Of a stretch of DNA of 64,000 nt, positions 1 through 12,149 are shown piece after piece. The notes under the pieces were generated by a model. That model was not told where the DNA came from and made no database searches. It was given only the letters and a program-made list of their open reading frames with translations. The position numbers were made by a program, and so were the translations under genes. How positions within the stretch are numbered: position 1 is the stretch's first letter; each line of letters opens with the position of its first letter. This DNA comes from Crotophaga sulcirostris (taxonomy: Eukaryota; Chordata; Aves; Cuculiformes; Crotophagidae), in assembly GCA_013397455.1 (NCBI GenBank), contig VYZB01000274.1, forward strand, positions 918,614-982,613. The letters run 5' to 3'.

Positions 1-3000
1 GGATATCAAGAATAACCTATTTCTTCCTCTTCTTACAACATTTGGAATAATTGAATGTTTTCATGTTTCCCCTAGACTATTGTTCTGTTGCTTAAACAAG
101 CCCTACTCTTTCAGTCTTTTCTCCAAGCATGGTCATGGACTTTCTTAATTTGTTACATCTTCCTTTACATACTTTGCCTATATGGGACATGCTTATTCAA
201 TGGTTTCCAGACTAATAGATTCTGACCTTTGTGTTAAAATGTGCTGGTGTGGTGCTACTGACTCAGCAGCCAAGTTCATGATCTGCTGTAAGTTCCTGGT
301 CTTTTTCCATCTAAAAGGTACACCTTCTTAAGGATTCTCTAACTAGTTGTCTCCTGGGAAAAAAATAGATTTGTTCTTATACTTCTATAACACAAAGAGA
401 ATTTAGGATTTAGGAAGAAACTTCAGGTGTTTTCCAGCTCTATATCAAATAACAAGAGTGAACAAGGAGACATCACCAGCATTTAGAAATCAAGAAGCCA
501 CCATTCTCTAAGAAACCTCCATCTTCCTGAAAATCAGTGATTGAGGAGCTTAACTAAATAACTTTTGAAAAGGATCTGTGCCAATAAATGGCTTAGAGTA
601 ACCATTAAATCCCTCCTTCTCCCATCCTCCATTTTCTATTTATTTGTGCCAGATTTTTGCTGAGTTGGTATCCCCTGCACCAGCAGTTATAGTTGAGATG
701 TTGAAACACAGTCTAGTAAAGCAAACCAGTTTATGGAAGAATTTGTATTCTGCACGTCACACGTTTGAGCTAAAACCACCTCACTATGCAAATCAGGATT
801 AGCACTAAAGTATGTTCTAAATGACAAGTCCTTAAATGAATGCACAGCTTGCAGCTGAAACAATCTGTTAAAGAATGCCGCTGACCATGACTACGTGACT
901 GTCTCTTTCTCACAAAGCCAAGAATATAGCTTTACTCATGGTGAATTAGACATCCTCCCTCAGGTGCTCTTCTTTTTTTTTTTTCCCTGAATGAAAATCT
1001 AAATAATCACAGTAAAAGCAGGTTGCTTCACAAATCACAGAGAGTGCAAACAGTACATTCATGGCAATTTTACTAATATTAACTCACATCTGAACACTGA
1101 CTCTTCAGAACAGCTTGGCTTTCAGCATTTGCAGACCTATGAACCTCTACTCTTGCAGCCTTAAGATTCATTATCTCCCATTATTTCTCCCGAGACCCAA
1201 GAGAGCTATGTCTGGTGTACAGTTCTTTTCACAATTATAGCCACTTCATGAATGATATGAGCATTGTTCTACAAGCAATTTACAACATCCATTAAAATAC
1301 ATACAAACATGACTAGAGTCACCTTAAATCATCTTCCATGGTAACATGCATGTGCTGAACACGGTTCTAGCAGCACACTGTAGAAAAATCTCCAGTCCCC
1401 AATGCTGCTGTTTCCCCAGTAAGACAAAGGCCTAGATAAATGCCTTTGCATATTTGACTTGCGGTTGTTGTAGATAAAATAAATAGGCTGAAGATGAAAG
1501 TGTGTTAGAAGTGCATATGAGAGTTTACCACTTAGAAAAGTGTTATCTGGTTAACCTCTGTGATTATTTAATAAATCACTCCATTACTCACTGTTTAAAG
1601 GAAGAATAGATTAATTAATCTCATTGTTTGTCCTTAAATACTCATTAAGATAAACAACTTTTAATGAAAGTCTGATTACTGGTTATTGCTTGAAGGAAAA
1701 GTGATCTAAATAGATAAATAATGATGGTGAAAGCTTTCATCTCACTAAAGTCATTGAAGAAAAGTTTAGTTGATTACAGAATTATCACCCCAAAACCAAA
1801 AATTTCACACACACTGTATTAGTAGTGAACAAAATTTCACATTGTGGTACGCAATATATTGCTTGTTATTGTCTATGGGGCTGAAAAAAGCACTGCAAGT
1901 TATGGCAATAAAGAAACATTGAAATAATTTACCAACCTAATATAAATATTTTTTTCTGTGCTGTCTTCTGAGGGGACTGTTATATTTACTAGAATCTGTA
2001 GTTTGGTTTTGATATAGTAATTCTTATTAAAAATGCAGATGAGTTGAAACTAAAAGAACCCACTCTGTGGAAATATCTCACCTGGAATGGTAGTTTTAAC
2101 ATGAGTAAAAATACGACCACACTTCCTTCAATAATTTTGAATAATTGTACAAGACTTTTTATCATTACATTGAAACAACATGTATGTATGTATGTATTAC
2201 ACCATCAGAAAAATTAATAAATTTCATGCAAAAGTAATTATATGATAATATTCATTAAAACCTTACAATGTTTTCTTTTAAAATTTGTTTTGGTTTTGAA
2301 ATTGGCAAGTGCAAGCAGAGTTTTGTTTATTTATTCAAAGTGGTCATGAATATCAGAAACAGATAGCTTGGCAATGGGGAAAGTAGGTTGTACACTTCAA
2401 AGAAGATTTTCTTCCTTATGTGCACTAATCTTTTGTGTTCCAGATTGTCCCACGTTAATCAGACTGGTATCATTGAAGATTTTTCCTGGACTTATTTCCA
2501 CTAACTGGAAGTCACTGTCTTCCACCCTGCCTCAAATTAAAATACTCACTTTCAGTTATATCCACCATGGTATGCACAGCAATTGGAGTATCTCAAACAC
2601 GGCGTGTTTCTGCCTCTCCAGCCCACATTCTTCACAGAACGTGGAATTCAGGTCCTTACCAGCTATGAAGTTGTCATGGATGCATGGGAAAAACTTGCAA
2701 GCATGATGTGACAAGTCAGTCCTACTCTGATTTCTGTAACTCATGGTACTGAATGCTTTCTATGTACTGTAACTGAGTCAAAATATGATTATGAAAAACA
2801 ATGTTATGCTTTACAAGAAAAAGGTATTTTATATCATCCTCTTATTCATTTCAATGGGATAAAGAAACAATAGGAAAGAAGATAAAATCTGAAGTTTGGA
2901 AAAATATATGTCTCTTTTTTTGACATACAAGTAGAAAAAAGTGTAGCTGTGCTTATAGTCCTTACTAGTTTTGGCATGCTACTTAATGGAGACAATAGTC

Positions 3001-4027
3001 TTTGCATATCCATGCAAAAAAAACATGGTCCACAAACTTAGTATGACACTAATACAGTTTAGACAGAACCTCATCTTGAAAGGCTGGTGATTGAATGTTC
3101 TACTAGCACCTATCATATTAATTATGAGATGTAATGAGGAAAATCAGGCAAAGTGGTTCCCTAGTGACCACTGGTAATGTTTTTGCTATAATAAGAGATT
3201 GCAGTCTAATGCAGTGGTAAGACATAACTGTAATTCCATCTGTTTAATGCTGATTTAGAAACTCAGCAAGGCTGATTCTTAGAGATGCAGTCAGGAATCT
3301 CATAGAAAATTTGGAATAATTATTTAGGTAAACACATGGGATAGTGGCCTCAGATGTTCCAAATTCTGGCTACAAGCCTGTAAGGCTTTTTCCTTTACCC
3401 CTTTAACATTTTTCCTTTTAATAAAGAACTTCATTAAGTTTATGGAAATGGCATATTCTCTGAGCAACTGATATTGTAAACAGGATAAATTGTTTGTATG
3501 CAGAGAGATTCTGGATGGTGATTTGAATTAAATCTAACAGATGTCACATTAACATTTGGCTGCTGAGATGATAGATGAGTGATTGCAGCATGGAAGCATT
3601 AGGCAAGTTGATAATGGGCTTCCCAAGACCTGCTGCTATCACTTCATATTGCTGGACTAAGAGCACCCTGACTGAATATAGCAGTGAAATAGAAAGGTAT
3701 ATTGCATTCAGGAGTATTCCATAGCAATCAGTAATATTCAAAAATATTCAGTCAGGTTCAGCATTTCATCCATTTCCCTATTTAGGATACACTAACATAC
3801 AATAACTACATGCAAGACATGATTAAATTACTGAAAAAGACAAAAAAGCCCACAGAGCAGGGGAAAAAAAAATCCAACGTCTCGAAAAAACCTGTATTTG
3901 CTGCTGTAAGACTCCTGTTTAAGTATTGATAGATTTCCCAATGTAAACCAAAACCAATGCAATATAAACTATGAAGAAAATGTTCAGAAAGCTTCCCTTG
4001 TTCAACAGCTACTGATGTTTTGAAAGA
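1..4027. other. Unique AT-rich non-coding sequence
   Basis: I see no gene here. The block is AT-rich and CpG-poor. It contains a T-run at about 973-984 and a short ATGT microsatellite (listed separately). Overlapping frames on both strands at 2368-2744 (112 and 62 codons) have no domain I recognise and fall within chance length for this composition. No CR1, LTR, tRNA or recognised exon is visible. Intergenic or intronic DNA is the simplest reading. Confidence 0.7.
2180..2197. repeat. (ATGT)n microsatellite
   Basis: About four and a half perfect copies of a 4-bp ATGT unit. It is too short to be more than an ordinary simple repeat, though it may be length-polymorphic. Confidence 0.85.
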
Positions 4028-4110
4028 TACATAGAATAAAATAGACTGAAATAGTTTCAGTTGGAAGGGACCTACAGTTGTCAGCTGCCTGACTACTTCA
4101 GGGCTGATGT
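4028..4110 (-). mobile_element. Old CR1 LINE 3' end fragment
   Basis: The plus strand reads 'catagaataaaatagac' and then 'cagttggaagggacctac', a 'ctgcctgac' box and 'ttcagggctga'. In avian CR1 elements these are the reverse complement of the 3' terminus and adjacent 3' UTR, so the element lies on the minus strand with its 3' end at the low coordinate. It is 5'-truncated, as nearly all CR1 insertions are. The match fades after about 4110, although weak similarity may continue to about 4180. It has no coding capacity. Confidence 0.75.
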
Positions 4111-5598
4111 GATACTTTTAATTGTGCATTAATCTAAGGAAGTGACTCAGTCCAGTGGAGCAGCGAGGTTTTCTGTCCCTAAAGATTCAATTTGTCCATC
4201 TTTGAACAGTTTTTAAGTAGCTGATATCCTGATTTTGACTGGGATTGCTAAGATTTGCTGTGATCAACAGTCTTCTGTGATAACTGAGCCCATTAGCCAG
4301 AGCTGAAACTAACCAGACTTTCTCATCATCCAGTAAATTACTCCATTTTTCCAGAAGGAAGCTCATCCCCCCAAAAAAATTATCCAGAGTAATGAAAATT
4401 CTAGATGACTTTTTAAATCTTTTTCCCCAAACTGAAATTTTCAACATTTTAGACATGAATCTTCATGATTTAATTCAACCTAGTATAACTGCAGATTCAC
4501 TTTCCCTGTTGACTTACCCCAGAGCAGGATGGGAAAGTAAGCTATCCAGGGTATTCATCAGCAGAGTACAACTGCTATAAAATTAGGTTCCAGAATAAAA
4601 AACACAGGAAAGCTTTGTCTAACAAAGTTCTTGCAATTGAGTAAGACTCCATCAAAGTAAGGGGAAAACATCAAAACTGAATATATATTTCTTTTTACTT
4701 AAATTTCACTTATCGGATCACTTCTACAATGTTGACCTTACTTGGTTTCTCAACTTCTCCACCTTCTTTTGGCTATTTTTGTGTTTTATTGAGTCTTGGT
4801 CTTCTTATGTTACCACCCATTTACTTTGTATCTGCCTGACTTAATCAACCAGAACCAGAAATCACCAGAAATTCCTGTATTACAAGGTTACTCAAGATTT
4901 TTTAGATCCAGACTCCACTGAAGTTGGTGACTCAGAAGTTGTCTGAACATTATGTTCAGAATGTATAGACATAAATTATTAAACCTAATTCTTCAAAATC
5001 TTGTCTTGGAGCAATTCAGCATCTATCTGAAATGTTACTTTCAAACCTGCTTAATCTATATCCATTTCATTTTTTTCTTTACAGGTAGAATTTTACTCCA
5101 ATCAGTGAAAATCTCTCTGTTCCAATCTGCTGTCTGCTAACTGCTCTGGAAAAATGTATCAGTTAGTTTAGTTTGACTTTAGTTTGTTCCAGATTAAATC
5201 CTGATACTCTTTCACCTATCCCTACCATTAGGCAGGATGTTACTGTTCATAGATACACAAAAAGCCATGTGCTTTTCACTAGGAAGTGGGTGGGTGAGAG
5301 GGAATGGGTGAGGGACACAGGGGGACAGGACAGGTAATAATTTTGATTTCAAATTGGGAATTACGCTTGAATAACTTTTCTGAAAGGATGTATCACCACT
5401 AAATATTTCTTAAAATTGCTCTGCAACTATGGAAAAAGAAGACTGGTGCTGAAAATAATAGAAGGCAATTTTGGGGGTTTCATTCAGGGAAATATAGAAA
5501 AAAAAAGAAGGTTTTGAAGGTTTTTTTGAGCAAGGACAAAGCATATCTGGGACAGTGAACAAAAATAGTTCATGACTGGCTGCTTTGGTACAGACTAG
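4111..5598. other. Non-coding sequence, no recognised feature
   Basis: AT-rich unique sequence. A pyrimidine tract followed by an AG at about 5068-5085 looks like a 3' splice site, but no recognisable coding sequence follows. Purine-rich stretches occur at about 5280-5330 and 5500-5530. Nothing here supports a gene. Confidence 0.6.
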
Positions 5599-6201
5599 CT
5601 GTGCTTGATACATTATTTTATAGTTTTGTCTCCCGATCCAGCTGGAAGTTTGTTGGTTCTGGAAAGACTGAGGGGGACCTGTGTTTCTCTGGCAAACTGT
5701 CTCACTATTGACAGCAATACATCTGCAGGTGTACGTCCATTAGCTCGACTGTCACACTCTGGCTCAATCTCTGCAAAGCCACAGAGAAATTACGCACCGT
5801 TCTGGTCAGCTGGAAGCAAGCCCTCCTCATTGCAAAGCAGCCCAACTCAGGGAGCTCCTCTGAGCTATCAGCAGCAAAGTCACTTTCTTCCTGGCGCCCA
5901 TGCCAAGAAAGCTAAGAAGATGGCTGAGTACCAAACAACTTCCTCCAGAGTCTCTTTACGGTGCAGGCTCGGATTCGTAACTGGAGAGGAAAAAATAATG
6001 GTGGCAACATCATCACCAGTGATAGCCACTGCTATATGCCGCCCAGTGAAAATGAGATTTAAAAAGGAGAAGAAATTAGGTCAAACTTGTAAAAGTGTCA
6101 TTTCTGGTATCTGTAACACCTTTGACAACACATACGAAGTACCAGTTCCAAAGTCCCTCTTGAGGATTATTCATTACACCTGTGAAAACATACACCTGTG
6201 A
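5599..6201 (+). other. Anomalously long open reading frame, function unknown
   Basis: A frame of 200 codons runs without a stop from just after an in-frame TAG to a TGA at 6199-6201. The first possible start is TTG at 5605. The first ATG is at 5920 and would give a 93-residue protein beginning MAEYQTTSS. At the local base composition a stop-free run this long is unlikely by chance in 64 kb (my rough estimate is about 1 in 100). The central part, about 5640-6060, is also richer in GC and CpG than its surroundings, with about ten CpGs by eye. The conceptual product is Ser/Gln-rich in its first half (SSLQSS, YQQQS) and Lys-rich in its second (MRFKKEKK). It has no domain, signal peptide or membrane segment that I recognise. 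It has no obvious promoter, Kozak context or poly(A) signal. It could be an exon of a longer transcript, a relic of a repeat or processed gene, or a conserved non-coding element that happens to be open. Confidence 0.25.
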
Positions 6202-6272
6202 AAATGAAACGTACACCAGTGAAAATGAAATGTAGACCTGTGAATATGTACACCTGTCAAATGAAATGAACC
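6176..6272. repeat. Minisatellite, 16/21-bp units
   Basis: Five tandem degenerate copies of a unit reading roughly 'acacctgtgaaaatgaaatgt' start at 6176, 6192, 6213, 6234 and 6250. Successive spacings are 16, 21, 21 and 16 bp. The 16-bp units lack an internal 5-bp piece of the 21-bp unit. The array begins inside the last codons of the long open frame and supplies its stop codon. Confidence 0.8.
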
Positions 6273-9200
6273 TTCTCTAAGGCAAAAGAATGAGGTCTCA
6301 AAATATTAATTCCTCTGATCCATTTTTAACATTTTTATCCTTATTTTTCATTATTGCTTTTGCCTCATTGGTATTCTACAAGATTGTCCCCTTATAAATT
6401 ATAAATAGACTTGGAAACAAGGTCTTGGCTTTTGTCCCTTAACACAGCGCACACACACTCTTCATTAATCAAAGGGATAAAAGGAGATTAAGACATCAGA
6501 TGAAATGAACTATGTGTTTAAAGAGAAAGATGTGAGACTGGACTGAACAGGTACAGGAGACATGCAATGAACAGTATGTTTGCCATCTGTGCACTCCCCA
6601 TGTTTTATCTCCTACTACAACAAAATCTTGAAGGCTTAATAATTCATAATGCATCACGCAATGACACTTACTCATCACTTGTAAAGATTAGTACCTTATG
6701 CTCAGATTTTTATTGCGGCAGGTGGATTAATGAAAAAGGTTTCCGGTGTGATTGTTACTTTAATTGTAAAACAGTGTCCATCACAGAGAACTTTTTAATT
6801 GACAGAAACGTAACTTTTTCCTCTCTCTCAACGTGAAATCATTCATCTAGTACAGTAGCTTGTGCTAGGAATGCTGCAGGGACAAAGTGGCTTTATAACC
6901 TTCCAGCTCAGTAGTAAAGTCTCGTATTAGAGGTGGGGAGGGTTCTGCTACTGACTTTCCTTATGACACCACAAACAAGCCATATTCATCATTTTTTCTC
7001 AGTGCCTTCATCTACCTTCCTCACCCTACATGCACCTTGATGTGCATGTGTACAAAGGTTGCCTTCTACAAGCTTATGCCAGATTCTTACTATGTTTGAG
7101 GACTCCAGAAACTGCAATCACACTGATAAGAATTTGTCTTCTTTTATGGCAATCTGAAGATGCACGGACAAAGGCAATCACCGCATTCAGCACATCTTTT
7201 CAGTTTCATCTGTGTCTTGCATAGCTTTGTCTGTCTTTCCAGCTTGACAGATGTTTTACATGAAATCGTTAATTGAATGTCACTTTTTACACTGCAGAAC
7301 CCTTTTAACAATGTTAAAGACCTTCCCAGGACTGCAAACACAATGACTTTCAACAATGCATATTTTATAAATCAAAATATCCTAGACAGGTACATCAGAA
7401 TTTATCATTCTTAGACTTGCACGCAGCTCTCAGGGCGTGAAAACCAGACCCTTTGGCTGAATGGCTCAGGGCAAACAGAGAGGTTTGATTCACTCCATTT
7501 TGTCTGTTGAAAAAGCAGGTCCTTCTTTAAGAGCGGTGGTAGATACATGCACTAATAGAAACACATGCAGACAGCTTTTCATCCTATTCTAAAATAAACA
7601 TTTTCTTTTCTAATGGAAGGGAAGGGCTCCAGAGAACTCATTTTAACCTCACTGCCCAGGTTCCAGCCAGGTAAGTCAAATGAAATTAATCCATATTTTA
7701 AAACCTGTAAGCCAGATAAGCTCACTCTTTTGCCAAAGTATCACTGTTGCAAGTGCTCAGGACAGGTATCTGGAGAGGTGAGAACTGGCACTAAGACTGA
7801 AATGAGTGCCCTGGGGATGGCACAGGGGAAGGTGTTTCTGGTCTGATGCATGTGCCCTGGCCAAGCATTGCCCAGTGCAACCATGGAATGGGCTGAGCTG
7901 CTCTCCTTCCGTGTTAGGGATTTAGAAGAAAAATGCATAGATACATCTTCGAAAGAGGCTAGGAAGCATGTCCAAGGGAACCCCATAACTACTTACTCCT
8001 CCTTCTGGTGACTGATCAGCAAATTAGACTGTTTTATCAGGACTGTCCTCATTTTTCAGCAACTCAGACTCAATTAGAGAAATAAGAGGCAAATCCAAAA
8101 TTCCTGTGCAGGAAACATTCCCTGGAAAATCTATCTGTTTATCTGAATGGCCTTGAATCTTTATCAGCCTTTTTACTAGGCTACAGTCCCAGTTTGACAC
8201 AGGGATCTGCAGCAGATCATCAGCAACAAATTCAAGGGGTGAGCTAGCTGAAGAAACACTTTGGACTTCAGTGCTTTTCATTCATGACTCTAAACAACTC
8301 ATTATTCAAAATAAAATAACATTACAGCATGACATTTCTGTTATATCTGGTTTGGCAAAGTAGTGTCTGACAATTTGAATTTTAACCAAGTTTTTAAGTG
8401 ATTTTACTAATTCTGTTTACAAAGGCAGATCTTCTAGCATTCACATTGCCAAAGTTAGTTCAACTTCTGCAAATGACAATAAACTGAGAAGAATTTATAT
8501 ATGTACATTTAGCCTAGTGCACAACGAAAAATGTTAATTGACAACAGATAAAGGACTTTTAGGTTGTGCAGAAAATGACCACACCACATAATCTCTCCAT
8601 AAGCCTAAGGGTCTGGAAAAGTAATGAGCATGTGTTATTTAGAAGCTATGCAAAAATCAAAGTGTTTGTGACTGTCAGAGTTATACAAGCAGAATGAAGA
8701 CAGAGCACAGTTTACCTCTAAAATCACAATCCTTTTTGAATCACAGGCAAAATAATACAGAACTGGACTTGCTGTGTTATGCTTTACTCCTCTTCACATA
8801 CATTCACAGAAATAATCTATTTTTTCTACAGTGTAGGTTGAAACCACTTTCCTCATCCTGTTCTCTGCTTCTCCAAGTGGACTTATTTTCCTCTTCCTCT
8901 TCCTAATAGTCACTTGAATTTTGCTATGCTTCTATGTAAGATCAAAACAAACCACCATTATAACTTACCCTTACTTTTGTAAAAACTTTATTTCCAATTC
9001 CACAACCTACTTCAGCATAATAATCTTCAGATAATTTGCAATGTAGAGGAAACATCCATGGATATCACGTTTTCTCCCACTCCGCTGAAGTTCCTCAGCA
9101 GGCCTCCTCGCATAGAAGGATAGCAAACTCCACGGTCTGGATTACTGCAGTCATAAGCCATGACTTCTATACCCTTTTCTACACATCTAGCATGACAGAA

Positions 9201-12149
9201 CAGACGATGATCACCTAGAAGTGAGGACATCTGAACACCCTGAAAGAAGTGAATGCCTTTCATTCTGCTTACATATATTGAGGCTTTGTTTAGCACGATT
9301 GCTGCACAGCTCCTGTTAGCAAACAGCAAGTATTAGCTGCTCTGCAAAGGGTGGGGATTCAGGACTCATTCAGAGTCTGGAAACAGGTCAGAGGCATACT
9401 AAGGTATGTTAATGAAGTATCTTAATAGAGAAACTCAAACTACCTTACATCTGTGATAATCTTATGGAGATAGGTTATTTAATCATATTTTTGAAGGGTC
9501 GTTTATTAATCCTTGTCAGCATGGTTTTTCCCTTTTGTTTGTATATCCTGAGGCAGTTTCAATGTGGTTTCCTACCATTTTTAGTAATTTTCATTCAGTG
9601 CTCATACATGCTGCTTAAGGTTGGTAAAGGGTTGTGTCCATGTGCTCTTAGCTGTCAGGTAATTTATCCCAGCCATTTCAAGCAGCACTTTGTAGAACAT
9701 CTTAGCACAATTTAACAGCTAAGTTCAGAGGTAATATCTCTTTGATCAGAAATGTGCCTTTTAGTTATAGTATCTGCTCTGCAGGATAGTGCCTGACATT
9801 TTGTTTTCTGAAAACAAGAACAGTAACAAAACCATGTTTTTCTGTTAGAAAACCCAAACCAAAACAAAGACACTAGAGATTTTAAAAGTCCTTAATCATA
9901 AGAAAGCAAATATTTGTTTCTGGGACTGATTCCTGTATTCACAAACCTTCTTGTCTGATGACAGTTTTCAAAGAGAGTTCCTAGGTAACCTGGGACACTT
10001 AAGTCAATTAGACATTCAAAAAATATTTTTCTCAGATGACAAACTGTCAGAATTCACTAAAAAACACAGAACCTCTGTTGAGTGGGTTTGTATAAAAAGG
10101 CTGTGTCCAACTGGGCTTGGCTGATGCTTCTGCTGTGAAAGAAAGTAATCAAAAAGAGGAGGATGCTGTGACTCTCACACCTATTTCAATGGCCTCAGCT
10201 ACCTCCTTCAGCCCAAGAATTAACTGAAGCATTTGACAGCAAACATGGTGCAAGGCTTTGCCTTCTCAGACTTTGCCCCAGCTCCTCAATATCCTCACCC
10301 TCCTTGTCCTGCCGTAGGGTGGGGACCACAGATCTTCACCATGGGGAAAGTAAAATCCAGTGTCCTCCATAGTGCTGAGAACCATTGAAGTTTCATTCTT
10401 CAGCATCTATAGTTTCCTAAAGATTTTTCAAAGTGTTTGATAGTGTTTGCATCAATTAAAAACATAAGGCACAACAATAACAACAAAAACATCTCATAAA
10501 ATAATTTAGAAGACAGATGAATTTTCCATTTGAAAACAAAGAGTTAGTGGGGTTTTGATGTCACAGCATTTCATAAATGATGTCTAAGTGCACTCTCTGC
10601 ATGTGTCCCAAAGTGTAAAACAATATAGAAATTTTTAGTTTATTTGTATTTTCCCAAGTACAACTCTGAAAAAAAATGAATGCTTGTGGTGTTGAAACCA
10701 GTCCTCTGTAGTTACAAGTGTTACAAACAACCTAATGCTACAGAAAATCTACTTCAGCAGTTTTGGTTCACTCAATAATTCACATTTCCTCTATCAAACT
10801 TATCGAGTCAAATCCCATGGAATATATCTGGTTTTGTGCTTTTCTGGAGTTCAGATATTCTCATTTTCTCTCAGTCTTTGTAGATTCAGCAAAAGTAATC
10901 GCTTATGAAACAAACTTTTAAAGCGTACAAATCCAGAAAAGAGAATGTTGTAAACTCCAATCAACAAAATTCCTTTAAATATATAATGAAAAATATATTG
11001 GAGATGCTGGCAATGCTGCATTCATTTGAACATTTAATGATTCTTTTGTGACAACCTGTGTGAACCTGCATGACTGACTTCAGTCACCTTTGGATGAGCA
11101 ATAATCTATCAGAAATCCATTCAATTTGTCAATGATGTGGTGTGACTTCCACTGACTTCATACTGTTATCAGCATTTACAGTATGTCAACTAGAATCAGA
11201 ACTAAACTATGAACATTTTAAAAGCACAATTTGTATCTAGTTATAAGTGCTAGAATATATTAATGAGTTCATTTTGAGACTTAAAGAACTCTAAATAACA
11301 AGTAAGCAAAAAAATCACGCACATGTGTTTATATGCAAACACAAATTATCTAAAGACTTTCCAGATTGATGTATTTTATTCCAAACACTGCTCAATTATT
11401 TTTTAAATTAGAACCCAGAACTGAAGGGGATAATCACCAGGTTCATTACAGTGCATTTCTGGGTTTGAAAAATTTCATTTAAGCCTTAATGTCTTGAAAT
11501 ATGTAAACTTAGTAGTTAGTCAGACAGCATCAGTTTCTACAACATATTTTCAAATAAATATTGGAATTATAGATCAGTAAAAATCACTCAGAAGCAAGTA
11601 ATAGCTACTGATAAGTCCCTGGTTTAAAATGTCAGACTTTATGAAGAAAAGTAAACAGATGTTTATAATCTTTTTAAAGAAGTATAAACTGTCTAGGCTA
11701 TTATCTTTAAAAGAGTGTACATAGTTTATTTTCATTATGATGCAGTCAAGGTTTCTTTTACTGAATATTCTTTCCAATTAAAAAACATGTTTTATTAAAA
11801 ATATTGAAAAAACTTTTTCTCATCTCTTATTTGCAGGTTTTGACAAAAAATAACTTCCAGTTTTAACTCAAGTTCAGACATACTTTAAATGTTTAGGCTA
11901 TGTCCTGGTCTGAGCTAAAACAAAACCAATTCTCCTCCAACTTTTCAGTTAAACCTTTTCTAACAGACTATATTTTCTGAAGAACAAGTTTGTCAGACAA
12001 TGCCTCCTTCTAGAAGCGATAATGTTTGATATTTATAGTATAGCTAGGTAACACGATGAATGATATGCAGAAAGACCTTCATTTATACTTATTCCTATAG
12101 AAATCAAGGTGAATGCTGAAGTCAGCGGAATGCCATAAGTCAAAGAGTG
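6273..12149. other. Unique non-coding sequence with a few weak exon-like frames
   Basis: No known gene or repeat family recognised. Local GC is higher at about 7610-7990 and 10100-10390. A perfect consensus donor (cag|gtaagt) follows a short ATG frame at 7613-7670, and a minus-strand open frame with a good acceptor lies at 9027-9239. Both are discussed separately. The remainder is AT-rich sequence with no visible structure. Confidence 0.6.
9027..9239 (-). other. Possible minus-strand terminal exon (unrecognised)
   Basis: On the minus strand a pyrimidine-rich acceptor ending 'cacttctttcag' lies just before 9239. It is followed in phase 0 by 70 open codons and a stop. The conceptual peptide is Cys-containing (short motifs HARCVEKG, YDCSNPDRG, GVCYPSMRGG). 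The stretch keeps five CpGs, more than nearby DNA. I do not recognise the family. The whole minus frame is 100 codons (9027-9329), a length expected several times by chance here, so this is only a candidate. Confidence 0.15.

Noticed and set aside
2368..2744. Overlapping frames of 112 (plus) and 62 (minus) codons, the minus one with a short Cys pair (CEECG)
   Set aside because: Lengths are expected by chance, no domain is recognised and there are no supporting splice or start signals. The Cys pair alone does not define a zinc finger.
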